A stretch of DNA of 64,000 nt from Harmothoe impar. Lineage: Eukaryota > Annelida > Polychaeta > Phyllodocida > Polynoidae. Below, piece after piece: positions 20,976 to 32,076 of this stretch. The first letter of the stretch is position 1, and each line of letters starts with the position of its first letter. A program made the position numbers and the translations under genes. Below the pieces are notes generated by a model. The model was not told where the DNA came from. It did not search any database and saw nothing but the letters and a program-made list of their open reading frames with translations. The stretch is taken from contig OX381714.1 in the NCBI GenBank assembly GCA_947462335.1, forward strand, positions 55,969,800-56,033,799. The letters run 5' to 3'.

Positions 20976-21713
20976 TCATCGAATGTTAAAAATATGTCAA
21001 GAATGGCGAAGATAGCTCTCTTTTTTTCCTACCCGTGGGTGCTTCAGTAGTTCATAGAGGTTTCCTACCAATATCAACCATGTCCAACACGATTAACACT
21101 ATAGAATTCCCGATAATATGTGGAGCCTCTCGCTGCCGCGTCCTACCTCGTAGTCGCCATCTTGTCAATTGAATCAAGATTTAAGATTATAGATTAAGAT
21201 TGCGCTGGAACATTTGTCCGCCCACCCAGGATAGCTATCATGTATTTGCGGCATGTATACTCCATGTCTAAATATCAAGTTTATTAAATTTGTTAACCAT
21301 TTGATGCTAGGCCAAAACTGCTTGTTCAGTTTGTATCATGATACACCGATGTAGCATAAGAGAGTAATTTCTAGGGACTACATTGGTGCATCATGCTTTC
21401 CTTTTGTCAGTGTGTCAACTCCATACAGTGAGCATGATGTATGCATGCAGTAACTAACTAATCATGGTAGCATTTATGTATCATGGTAACCAAGAGCCAT
21501 ACTGAATTAAAGGGTTAAATTTTTACTCTGCCTAATATTTATACATGTCCAATATTTATACACGCCTGCCCATATATTGCCTACATTATTCATTAAATTT
21601 TCTTGAGTATTCCCCCTGATAGCAGCTGCAACACAAATAGCATAGTTCACCAATATTAAATTCAAGGGAAGTGATACATTACACCATACTACATCAGGAC
21701 TTCAGCAGCTACC

Positions 21714-24700
21714 ATGGCAGGCTACAGGCCTGTGTGTGTTCTGCTGTTAGTTCTGCTAGGTGCTGTCATTATTGGCAACCTGCTGAATGGATATAACCAT
21801 CAGGAACAGGAGTCAGCAAAAGGTGAAGCAGAGAAACCTGTCTTGGACAGAGTAGCACGGAATGACCCAGATATCAGATTGGGAGAGACCACTGACATAC
21901 CAAAGGCTGTTAGAGCAGCAACTGAAGAACGAAGCAATTCACAAATAACCACAACTGAAACATCCCCTGCTGAAACCCCTGACTGTTCTCTGGCCAATCT
22001 TACCTCCACCCAAACCCTGTTGAGCTGTACAGGGGGGAATGTAGCAGGAATACCCCCACCTGGACCTGATGACAACACCATATGGATCACCATGAGTAAT
22101 ACAAATGTGAATATCATCACAGGGGGGATGTTTGCTGGCTACCCCAACCTGGAACTCATTGAATTCACAGATCACAATCTGCTGACTATCATTGAAACTG
22201 GGTTCAATGGATTACTAAATCTAACAAGTCTATATCTGTGGAGGAACAACCTAATGGACAGAAACTTTGAGGATGAGACTTTTGATGGTTTACCATCTTT
22301 GACAACCTTCTATGTGAATCATAACAAACTGACAATGTTCCCTTGGCGTCTACTCCACATGTCTACCAATCTCTTGTACCTGAATGTAGCTAACAATGCC
22401 ATTACAAACCTGGGGTTCGGATGTCTCCCACAGCTGAGGAATCTGCAGTTCCTAGACCTGAGTTATAACAGAATAGATTCTATAACTTTCCCACAACATT
22501 GCATGCCTAATCTTGGAATACTAAATGTGGATGGGAATGAGATTTCAGTCATCAAAAAAGGACTAATGGAGTTTGTAAATCTGAAGACATTCACAGCTTC
22601 ACACATGAAGATAAATCTAACAGTTGAAGAAGGAGTCTTCAATGCAAATCTGACAAAACTGGATTTGAGTCATAACCCAAATCTCAATCTATCAACCACA
22701 GCTCTCGCAGATCTGGAATCGCTAGAGGAGGTTTTAATGGAAAGCTGTGGTCTGACGTATTTGAACGGTACACCATTCCTGTCTGCACCTAACCTGACTA
22801 GACTGTTCATCAATGACAACCCCTTTGTCTGTGACTGTGAGGCAGCTTGGATGGTTGAAGCTTTATTTGATGATAAACCCTGGGCACTGGACTGGGGCCC
22901 GGGTAACTCTACCTACTTCCGACCTCGGTGTGGCTCCCCTGCCTGGCTGCATGGACAGGACATCACAGAGCTGTACCCTGAGGACCTGACCTGTGACCCA
23001 CCACACATTACAGCCATCAGTGACACCAACCAAACCAACACACAGAACACCACTCATATGGTCTTTGAGGTAAGATCAATATACATGTATTAACAATATA
23101 TCAACCTCAATATTTATTTCATGTGTGATATGACAATCACATAGTAAAGCATAAGGAAAGCTGTATCACACAGGGTATGACACAAAATATTTATTATCAG
23201 GTAAAATGAAATCTGATATGGCATCCTTGGTTTTCCTATGAATTTTGTGAATTATTTGTCTTCTTTATTGTTTTTACAGGCTGTCCTGACCAAGGGTATC
23301 CCCGACAGCACCTGGGTGTTTCCAGATGGCCGGAAGGTATCTGGGAGAAATTCTTCCCTAAAGGTGAGACACTGTCTTCAACCCAAGTATAGAATAGTGG
23401 CTGTGCCGACTATAGTCAATGTTACCATGCATTTGATCCCAATTTAAACCATTCCCCCCCCCCCTCACGGGATGTCCTTGAATAGACTAGAATATCTTTT
23501 GGCATATTACAATAAAGTTTATTTACCTAATTATCTCAAATATCACCCCCCCCCCTCGTTTAGTTCCTTTATGATATTTTGGCTATTTTGACCTCTTTAG
23601 TATTATTTGCCACATATCTTTCTATCATATGTTCATACAAAAATGAAGTAAATTGAGAACTAAGTATTTATGTTTTACCTAGTGAAAGATGTCCTTGTGC
23701 CCAATCAAGGAGCACCATAGACAGTCAAGTAATGAACCACATGTATGAAAATGACTCTATAAGATGAATAAGCCTCAGACATAAATCTTTATATCTGTGG
23801 CCTCTGACCTTGATTTTGACCTTGGCAGATTCGGAATTAGCACCCTCAAAATACCATAATCCTACCACCATATCATCTATTTGTCTCCATGTCAGGGTAA
23901 ACTTAAAGATAGACATTCTAAATGTTGCGGTTCATGCTGTGACATACACACTCTGGGGGATAAAGCAGCCATTCCCTATGTAAATGTAGAAGGGAAGACT
24001 TAAATCAGTTCAGGTTGACCTTGGATATTAATTATGATCACTTTACTTTCCATATGTTACAGGCTGATGTGACTAATGCTTATTCATACAATGCATGGGT
24101 GAAGCCGGACGAGATGACCCTGCTGGGCAGCGAGGACTCCAATTGGGTGAGATAAGGTTCACTTATTATAGACATTTTGAGAGATAAGATCTTGGACAAG
24201 CACATTACCCAACAGAAGGTATCCTTCTTTTAGATAAGAGACATTTTTTTAGATAAGAGCCTCACCATCACAGTTTGCTCATAAAACAGATATTGTTACC
24301 GATCGATAATCCTGATTGCATGGTGGAATCAACTTTCTACCACAATTCATTTCCCCTGTACACAGGGCTCTTATCATATCTGCAGACCACTAATTTGATT
24401 TTGTTGTTATTAGGCAGTGTTCATTTATTAGTTTGAGGGGGGACGTAAAGATTTCTGACCCCTCCTGAGGGGGGGGCGTAAAAAATTCTGACCCCTCTTG
24501 AGGGGGGGCGGCGCAAAAATGTAAACCCCTCTTTAGCAAAAAAGCCCACGCATTACTATAGTTGAAAGGGGGGGGCGAAAAAATTTCTGCGCCTTCGGTG
24601 AGTGGGGGCACATAACATTCCACGCGCTCTCGAGGGGGGGGGCGTAAAAAAATGTCGCCCCTCCTCGCGAAATCTCACCACCCACCCCCTGTAATTGATA

Positions 24701-26773
24701 AATGAACACTCCCTTATGTAGAGCGGTTATTGATTGTTAAGATTGATATTATTAATCAATTCTTATCAACTGAATATCAGGACGGGGCTCTTCAGCAACC
24801 TGACCATGTGCACCAGCATCTTGTGGTTATTTTTATATTAAAACTTCGTAATCTAAGTTGTCACCTTAAATATAGCTATATATCGGCCTGGATACTGGAA
24901 GACAACATTTTACCAATAATACAACACTTAAACTGTAATGCTTTTTTTTGCTTTTATTTATTTTAAAATCCCAAACCCCAAAATTGTGCATTTGACTATC
25001 ATACATAAAAAATATTTGGACTTGGGGAATTATTCATTATTAGCTGAATTGTTTGTAATTTTTCAGAATGCTTCAGCAACAGAAACCATCTGGGCAGCAA
25101 ACCATTCTGTGTCAGCAAAGTTAACTATCAGCGGCAACTTTAACATGAAGGGCCTGGTGAACCTCACCCTGGTAGCTACTAACGTGATGGGTGTCTCTAA
25201 CCTCACCTTCTGGGTGTACACTGAGCCTTCAGAGACAACCCCAAAGACAACCACAGCAACAACGATCTATCCTGAGCCAACCACAACAATTAGGCCTCAG
25301 ACAACTACAGTAACAACAACAAGTGAGCTTCAGCCAACCACAACAACAAGCGAGCCTCTCACAACAACTATCAAGCTTGAGACAACCACAACAACAAGCG
25401 AGCCTCTGACAACAACTATCGAGCCTGAGACAACCACAGCATTTGAGCCTGAGACAACAACAACAACAACAACAATTGAGCCTGAGACAACAACATCAAC
25501 AGCAATCGATCCTCAGATGACAACAACAAGTGAGCCTAGGACAACAACACCAACAATTGAGCATCAGACAGAAACAACAATCGAACCTCAGACAAAAAGA
25601 ACGACGACAACCAAGCCTCAGACAACCACAACAACTGAACCTTTGACAACAGCAATAAGCAAGCCTGTAACAACCACAACACCAAATGACCCTCAGACAA
25701 CTACAACAACTTTTGACTGTTGTTCACCAGATGAAGAGAAAAAACAGTTGAATTGTTTTGGGGAAAGTATAACACGACTGTGCCCATCTGACTATGACTC
25801 TAATAAGGTAACACAGATAACAATACATAGAACAGGCATTACCAGCATACCCGACCTCATGTTTAAAGACTTCCCTAATGTAGACCTCATCATCATCACA
25901 GATAACCAGCTGACATCCATCTGCATACAGGCATTTTGTGGATTAATTAAGTTGAAATTACTATATCTCGTGGGAAGCAATATAGCAGATGGAGTCTTCT
26001 GGGACTATGGAGAAAGGGGAGAAAATGGTTGTGATGGTTTGTCATCTTTAGAGAGATTGTATTTGAATGGAAATAGCATGACCTCATTTCCTGAAAGGTT
26101 TCTTGGGCATACTACCGGTCTGAGGTATCTGAATGTAGCTTTTAATGGAATCGCAGAGTTCAAGCCTGAAAGCTGCAATGTGTTACACAGTTTAATTTTC
26201 CTTGACCTCCGTTATAATAACATGGCATCTCTTGAATCCATAGACAATTGCATGCCAAATCTAAAAGAACTTTATGTGGATGGTAATGAGATAAAAATGG
26301 CCCAAGAAGGGAGCATTGAAAATCTAGGAAAGTTAGAGACATTAACAGCTTCACACCTGAAACCAAAACAACCATTTCTCAGTGGATACTTCCTCTCAAA
26401 ACTGAAAACTATTCTCCTGAGTTATACAGACATCAGCGGTGGATTTGTAATAACTGGTCTGACATCCATACAGCAGCTTGTGCTGGATCACTGCAGCTTG
26501 GATGTCTTTGAGGGAGATTCCTTCCTTGCTGATGAATCTAATCTTAAGAAATTGACCCTGCATGACAACCCCTTCAGGTGTGACCCATATTTATGTTGGA
26601 TGGTAAAGGCCTTGGATCTAAATAAATCTTGGGCACTTGACTGGAAGAAAACAGAAGACATGAGGCCTAAATGTGGACTTACGAACCAGGAGAAACCAGA
26701 GCTGGCTGGAAAAGACATCACCAAACTGTCCTGTAAGGACCTAGGCTGTGACACAGACTGCAACCCACCCTAG
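21714..26773 (+). CDS. Extracellular LRR-Ig-like-Thr stalk-LRR protein, four exons
   Basis: Exons 21714-23069, 23280-23363, 24063-24146 and 25067-26773, all phase 0 with AG/GT borders; 1076 residues. The start follows CAGCTACC|ATGG, a good context. The N-terminus has a hydrophobic stretch (VCVLLLVLLGAVIIGNLL) acting as signal peptide or anchor. Exon 1 carries an LRR array (LNVANNAITNL, LDLSYNRIDSI, LNVDGNEISVI) closed by a Cys-rich cap (NPFVCDCEAAWMV...RCGSP). Exons 2, 3 and the start of 4 form an Ig-like segment (TWVFPDGRKV; VNLTLVATNVMGVSNLTFWV). A Thr/Glu/Pro stalk of about 160 residues follows. A second LRR array (LYLNGNSMTSF, LNVAFNGIAEF, LYVDGNEI) has its own cap (NPFRCDPYLCWMV) and ends CDTDCNPP without a membrane helix. 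Many N-x-S/T sites. It is probably a secreted or N-anchored recognition protein; ligand unknown, not assigned to a named family. Confidence 0.85.
23795..23835. repeat. Dispersed repeat with tandem TCAAGGTCA half-sites
   Basis: The plus strand reads 'ctctgaccttgattttgacc' then 'ttggcag', i.e. two AGGTCA half-sites in direct orientation on the minus strand. The same words, followed by a related 'gcagattcggaattagca' / 'gcagatttggaatcagca' tail, occur at 36785-36860. It is therefore part of a dispersed repeat, in intron 2 of the LRR gene. Confidence 0.5.
24416..24710. mobile_element. MITE family H, copy 1
   Basis: The ends are 'agtgttcatttatta' and 'gataaatgaacact', inverted repeats. The interior consists of G-rich segments with 'tttctgacccctcctgaggg'-like words repeated about three times. 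It is in intron 3 of the LRR gene. A second copy lies at 53687-54023 in a trehalase intron. Confidence 0.75.
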
Positions 26774-27712
26774 GGTGCTATTCACCCTTTATTGCAATGC
26801 ATTCCACTTGCAGACAGGCCAAAGTTTCTGTCATTTATTAAATGCAGCTTCTCCTAAATCAGCCATGAGTTGTACTGCCAGATCCCTCACCACATAGGGT
26901 CGACATGATGATTGAAAGCAGACCTGGCGAATTACTTACCAGGGCTATATTAATGCATCATGCCAACAAAGGGCATAGCACATTGAAACGCTATGCGGCC
27001 CTTACGTGGTTAAACCTTCATTATATTGACTTCTGACAAGTGCAACTTACTTATCCAAACAATGTGAAGATGTAATCTATAAAGCTTATCTATATATTCA
27101 GGAACTTGATTCATTACAAGTTGCTTAAGGCAAATAGGGAGTCTATGATCAGCCATTCAATTTATTTAGATATATTCAACTGTATTGAAAACTGTAGCCA
27201 CACATAATGTGAAAGTTCAGTAAATTGGATAATGCTTTTAATGGTGGGATAGTAATGTCAGTCACATGTATTTTGATTTTTAAGCCAATGGCTTCAGAAC
27301 CTCTTAATGACCTATATGAAATGTATATGTAATGCAAACTGACCCTAATTATGTCAACTGTACAGACGAGTGTAACTGAATAATACATGAGGAGCGTCCC
27401 TGGAAATTAGTGTGATAATGTTTAATGATGATTTGTGAAGCGTGATCTATTAGCAATACATGTATTGACAAACATAGAATTCTATGCAATAATTTGTTAT
27501 AATCCTTAACATCATGGCGCATTATGTCACATTATGATACATTTCTACATATGGACATAGCATGAAGCACTAATAATTCATAACCTTATGGCAGACAAGC
27601 TGGCACGGTCAAAAAAGTGTTTCCTAAGTGAGATTACAGCAGGTTCAGACTTTTAAAGCTTGAGACATTTTGGCTCCTGGAGGAGGTCCCTTTAGGTGGG
27701 GCTAAATCATCT
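26774..27712. other. Intergenic DNA after the LRR gene, no gene recognised
   Basis: This is presumably the 3' UTR and intergenic DNA. Around 26895-26975 there is a 'cgacatgatgattg...taatgcatcatgcc' inverted motif of the kind also seen at 9030, 11780, 14310 and 21350. No clear polyadenylation signal immediately follows the stop codon, and no exon-like open stretch is seen. Confidence 0.4.
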
Positions 27713-28086
27713 AGGCCACTCAAAAAAAAAGTTCTTTCTCATCACACGGCACTGCAAAATATGACGAGGGCGTTTTTTATTTTTATTTTTTATTTTTTAA
27801 CTGGGGGCCAAAATACATAGGGAAGTTAAGACTTTCCGCGCACCATTTTCACATTTTAGAAGTTAACAGTTTATTGATCCATACAGATTGTTAAAATGCA
27901 ATCTATTCCTATCTCACTGTGTTACTGACTGTACAAGCTTTAATTTGATACCAAATATGCTTATATTTGTCCATTTTTTGACAGATTTTTCATTAAAAAT
28001 CTAAAAAAAAAAAAAAAGTTTCCCCTAAATCACGATTTACATGATGCGAGCGGTGATGAGAAACAACTTTTTTTTTTGAGTGGCCT
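27713..28086. mobile_element. MITE family A, copy 3 (best preserved)
   Basis: The termini are 'aggccactcaaaaaaaaagt' and, on the right, 'acttttttttttgagtggcc' plus 't', inverted repeats that extend into 'ctcatcac' / 'gtgatgag'. About 374 bp. It lies 29 bp left of the 5' LTR of the Ty3/gypsy element. Confidence 0.8.
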
Positions 28087-28114
28087 TAAAAAAGTGTAGT
28101 CAGTATAATAGCTA

Positions 28115-28425
28115 TGTAGGGACACTAATATTATAAGTCATCGAACGCCTACGGGTTAGTTCGGGAAGCCAGAACCAGGGGGCACCCCTATCGGAAGCGG
28201 ACAGTATATAAGCTATCCTCACCCCCTGGCTCTGGCAGACCTTCTCAGGTCTCCGACTGTGTAATATCATCTGAAAGAACCATTTTATCCGAAAGAAACA
28301 AACGAGACTATTTAGCTTTACTGTACAGGGTAACGTTCCAATAAAACCCTTCATCTTTGCATCTCCACATGAAAACTGCAGTTCGAGTCCTTATTTAATC
28401 GAATTACATAGACACGAACTCTACA
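28115..28425 (+). repeat. 5' LTR
   Basis: The LTR begins TGTAGGGACAC and ends ACTCTACA, so the ends are TGTAG...CTACA. A TATA box (tatata, 28205-28210) and a polyadenylation signal (aataaa, 28340-28345) are visible, giving a likely U3-R-U5 layout. The 3' partner is at 45677-46658. Confidence 0.93.
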
Positions 28426-28426
28426 C

Positions 28427-28440
28427 TGGTGCCGTGACCA
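28427..28440 (+). promoter_or_regulatory. Primer-binding site candidate
   Basis: TGGTGCCGTGACCA lies one base after the 5' LTR. It begins TGG as expected for pairing with the CCA end of a tRNA. I do not assign the tRNA. Confidence 0.6.
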
Positions 28441-28549
28441 GGATTTTCATGAAAGAGATAGCGGACTGACCCTGGCAGAGGCTCAGTCAAAGAACGGGGG
28501 GGAGGAAGGATCCAGGTCCGACCTGGAGGATGGGGAACTGGACCTTACG

Positions 28550-29221
28550 GTGGCCCAAATAAATGAAGTCTGGAATGTGGCAGCTCGAATGCATACTCCG
28601 GACAAGAAAGGATCCCGAAAGAGGAGTCTGGTTTTCCGAACTCCGGGAGAATATACACCAATGAGGACGATTCCGAGCACGCACCCGTTCAGAGGGAATC
28701 CATGGGCAGACCTGCTACCCTCCGAACCAAACCTCGGACACATGGAAAGAGACCTGTCCAGGAGAGGCAAACAGATCCCTGACTACGACGCCTACTGCGA
28801 AAAATTGAAAGCAGAGGAGGAGGAAATGCGGAATCGGTATACAGCCATGAATGAGGATCTGATCCGTCTAGCAGAAGAAAAAGCGAGAGTACTCGCGCAG
28901 AACCAGAAGGAAGCAGAGGAATTGAAAGAGGTGAAGGCCAGGATACAGGCAGATCGCAAGTATATAGGTGAACAATTGGCGCTCGAAACCTCTCAGCTGG
29001 CCAAGGTTCAGCAGAAGGTTAAGAGTGTACAGCATCATTTAACGGAGGAGCAAGCTCAACTCCAGAAAGATAAAGAGGAGGCTCGCAAAAGTCGAGATCT
29101 CCGAGACACCTATGAGATCGAGATCGATCGACAGTCAGAGAAGGTAAAGAAAATCAAGGCGGACTTCTCTAAGGAGGAACAGTCCGGCCAAGCGATGCGG
29201 GAGCAATTCGAACAGGAGCGC
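28550..29221 (+). pseudogene. gag: gag N-terminal part, coiled coil, cut by a LINE
   Basis: The open frame reads from the leader into a long charged coiled coil (EEEEMRNRYTAMNEDLIRLA through EEQSGQAMREQFEQER, about residues 85-225). This is unusual at the front of a Ty3/gypsy gag but consistent with a self-assembling structural protein. The frame remains open upstream of 28550 (a GTG) without an obvious ATG, so the start is uncertain. At about 29221 the host sequence stops and LINE sequence continues in the same frame; the gag coiled coil resumes at 32077 (ALKQARIEMKTDLEALQKKK). Confidence 0.7.
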
Positions 29222-31288
29222 ATTGTAACTTTTCTAGACGGTGTGTGTCCTATAGTAAAGAGAATCATCAAGGACAGGGGTAACCAATGGATGACTCCAG
29301 ATATACTGAGTATGATACATGAACGTGAGGATTATCTGAATTTGTACTTCACTACCAATGATGATGATTATCTTGATTACGCCCGAGCGATGAGATGCAG
29401 GATTAATGCCAGCATACGGTATGCTAAAGCAGCTGAAGTGAGGAGGGCATTTGAAGAATCGAAGGATGACCCTAAAGCGTTTTGGAGGAATGTCAATGCA
29501 CTGATGAAGCCCATTAGTACAGTGGAACCACCTACTATGATCGGAGATGACCACCTCATGAAAGATAATCAGGATTCTGTTGACTTTCTCAATAAGTACT
29601 TTGCTAACATAGGTGAAGTCTTATCTGACGACCTGGTGGATCAGGGACACCCCATATGCCATGACAACCAGCCACCTGTGCTGGCTACGGCTCCGGACCT
29701 GAATATAGCTGAAGGACTAGTTGAGACTTTATTTAATGAAATTAATGTAAATAAGACATCGGGGATTGAACATCTACGTTGTGATGTCCTAAAATTAGCC
29801 CTGCAAAATTTAGTGCCACAAATGACATGGTTATATCAGAAATCATTCAATATAGGTGTGTTTCCCACAACATGGAAGAAGGCACGAGTTAATCCAATTC
29901 CTAAGACAGGCAATCTGAAACTACCTAAGAACTGGCGACCTATCTCATTGTTGCCTGTACCGTCGAAGATTTGTGAAAAAATAGCTCATTCCTATATTTA
30001 CAATCACTTAGAAAACACAGATTACTTGGGTGATTACCAATTTGGTTACAGAAAAGGTATGGGAACTGGTGATGCAATTTTCAAATATTTGAGTGACAGA
30101 TCCCATATAGCTGCCTCATGCTTTTTAGATCTAAAAAAGGCATTTGATAGTGTAAATCATCTGTACTTAAACTCTGTCTTGAAAACACTGGGTCTACCGA
30201 AAAATGTCTTAGCCTGGTTAGAAAGCTATCTTTCTGATAGGAGCCAGTATACTCGCATAGGGGAATATTCTTCTGAAGCAGAGCACGTGTGTTATGGGGT
30301 ACCCCAGGGCTCGGTCCTGGGGCCACTTCTGTTCATCGTCTACGTAAACGACATTAAATCCAGAATTAAAAACTGCAAGTTCATAATGTATGCAGACGAC
30401 CTGGTGTTTTACACTTCAAGTAACAAGATTGATACGGTAAAAAAAAGATTACAGGATGATATTGATGAAGTATACAGATGGTGTATAGACAAGAGACTAA
30501 CCACTAATCTGGATAAGACTAAAGTCTCCTGGTGTGTTTCCTCACAAAAGAAAAAGAAAACTGTTGGAATCAGCTTCAACATGGGTGGTAAATCGTTAGA
30601 AATTGTTGAATCATATAAGTACCTGGGCCTATCTGTAGACAGCCTACTAAATATGGATGGAGCTTATAAAACTGTAAATCAGAAAGTTAACAATAGACTG
30701 TTCTGCCTTGGAAAGCTCAGAGACAATATGACTAGGAGCGTAGCGATTGCCATTTATAAGAGCATGATTCTGTCACTGTTTGATTATGCCTGTTATGCCT
30801 ATGAGGGTACCAGTGAAGTTAATCTAGCTAAGCTCCAGAGACTACAAGACAGGGGTTTGAACATTTGTTTCAAAAACCATAAAAAGAAGTTCAGTATAGA
30901 TGAGATGCATAAACTAAGCGGTGTCCCCTACTTAAAAAGGAGGAGACAAGAGTTATTGCTCAGTTTAATGCATAAGTGTTCTGTAGACAAGTCTTGGGTA
31001 GACAGTACCCCACGATTAAGAGTCACCAGGTCTCAAAAGAAAATTGTATTTAGAATACGAAGACATCACTCATCACTGTTTGCTCGTTCACCATTGTATA
31101 GAGGTAGTAGCCTATGGAATAATTTGGGGGATTGGTTTCAGCACAGTGAGAGTAAGATGAAGTTTAAACATCGAATTAGACAATGCAATGACCTCCCTAG
31201 ACCATGTCCAAATCCGGTGAATGAGGACATCCTGGATGAAAGCTTGATTGTGATTGACATAGCTGATGATGAGTCATCAAACTACTAG
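29222..31288 (+). pseudogene. LINE reverse transcriptase, truncated ORF2, fused in frame to gag
   Basis: The frame is open for about 688 codons to the stop at 31286-31288. RT motifs are intact: NWRPISLLPVPSKI, FGYRKGMGTGDAIF, ASCFLDLKKAFDSVNH, CYGVPQGSVLGPLLFIVYVN and the catalytic FIMYADDLVFY. The C-terminal part keeps SPLYRGSSLWNNL. The endonuclease half is missing, so the copy is dead on arrival. By chance the junction keeps the gag frame, creating one 912-codon open frame from 28550 to 31288. Confidence 0.85.
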
Positions 31289-32076
31289 AGTACTGTCAAA
31301 ACAAATGTGATGAATCACTAAACCCAGTTTAGGATGACATCACTGAATGTCCCCTGCTGGTCTTCAGGTATATAAACTGGAATGTTTATTAGATGTGTTT
31401 CTGGACGATATCATTGCATATCCCCGTACCACTACAACCATAAACATCTAAAGTAAAAACCATAATCCTGTATGGCGACACACTGGTGTAACCTACAAAC
31501 AATACCTCGGACTTATACAGGACGATATCACTGATATCCCCTATTCACCACATGCTTGCTTGCTTCTTACAAATGTCAAAATGATACTTTCATCATGTAA
31601 GTGTACAATGTACCTCATAATATTAACAATTATTAAATTGGTCTTGACGATAGATCTAATGAAATATGGTGGACCTACATTAATCTCAACGGCTAGCTTT
31701 TTTCTCCCTACTGTACTTAGTCACATATGTAACTTTTGTAATGAAAACACTTGAAAATGATTTACGACTGCTATTACATCCATTGTTTGCCCATGTTTTT
31801 AATCTGTTTTGTATTTTGTATTTTGTATTTTGTATGTATGTTTTGTATATTTGGCATTTCTTTCTCATTCATTTGATATATATATATATTTCATTACTTA
31901 TATACATTGTTTATTCATGTTACTTCAGAAAATGTAACAACATACTGCTTGTGAAGCATTTCAATGTAAATATGGTTACTAAGGACAACAATCAAAGGAT
32001 CAACGAAGATTGTCTATCATCACTCTGTTAAATTGTGGAAGACAATAAATATTTTTCAAACTAAAAAAAAAAAAAA
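29222..32076 (+). mobile_element. 5'-truncated LINE inserted in gag
   Basis: The element runs from about 29222 to a 14-base A run ending at 32076. It lacks the endonuclease and starts in the linker before RT. The 3' UTR (31289-32062) has A/T-rich sequence with 'tgtattttgt' repeats. A target duplication is not obvious. It is a different lineage from the LINE at 15313-21149. Confidence 0.85.

Larger units (their letters stand above)
15313..21149 (-). mobile_element. Near full-length CR1/L2-type LINE with NADAR-bearing ORF1
   Basis: This minus-strand non-LTR retrotransposon is about 5.8 kb. The 3' end is inferred at a T run (15313-15320 on plus) preceded in element orientation by 'aataaagttgaattgttct'. 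The 5' end is uncertain, near 21150. Order 5' to 3': ORF1 20975-19287, 445-bp spacer, ORF2 18841-15980, and a 3' UTR of about 660 bp with an 'accggta' microsatellite. ORF2 is fully open and ORF1 has a single stop, so the copy is young or recently active. Clade assignment (CR1/L2 group) rests on the general look of the endonuclease and RT. Confidence 0.8.
14519..21242. mobile_element. Degenerate MITE family E copy, split by the LINE insertion
   Basis: The left part (14519 to about 14830) starts 'cgtgatagctctcctaggtg' and repeats the order of words seen in the 7551-8070 copy: 'ggcaccact', a G/C block, then a pyrimidine tract. The matching right arm, 'gcgctggaacatttgtccgc' then 'ccacccaggatagctatca', is at about 21200-21242. 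The intervening LINE would then have landed inside this element. The reconstruction is an inference from the arms; the boundary at 15312/21150 is approximate. Confidence 0.45.

Noticed and set aside
28427..28440. Assignment of the primer-binding site to a particular tRNA
   Set aside because: Only TGG plus eleven bases are visible and I cannot check them against a tRNA set.
28550..31288. A genuine coiled-coil-reverse-transcriptase host gene
   Set aside because: gag sequence resumes right after the LINE poly-A run at 32077, so the fusion is an insertion accident.
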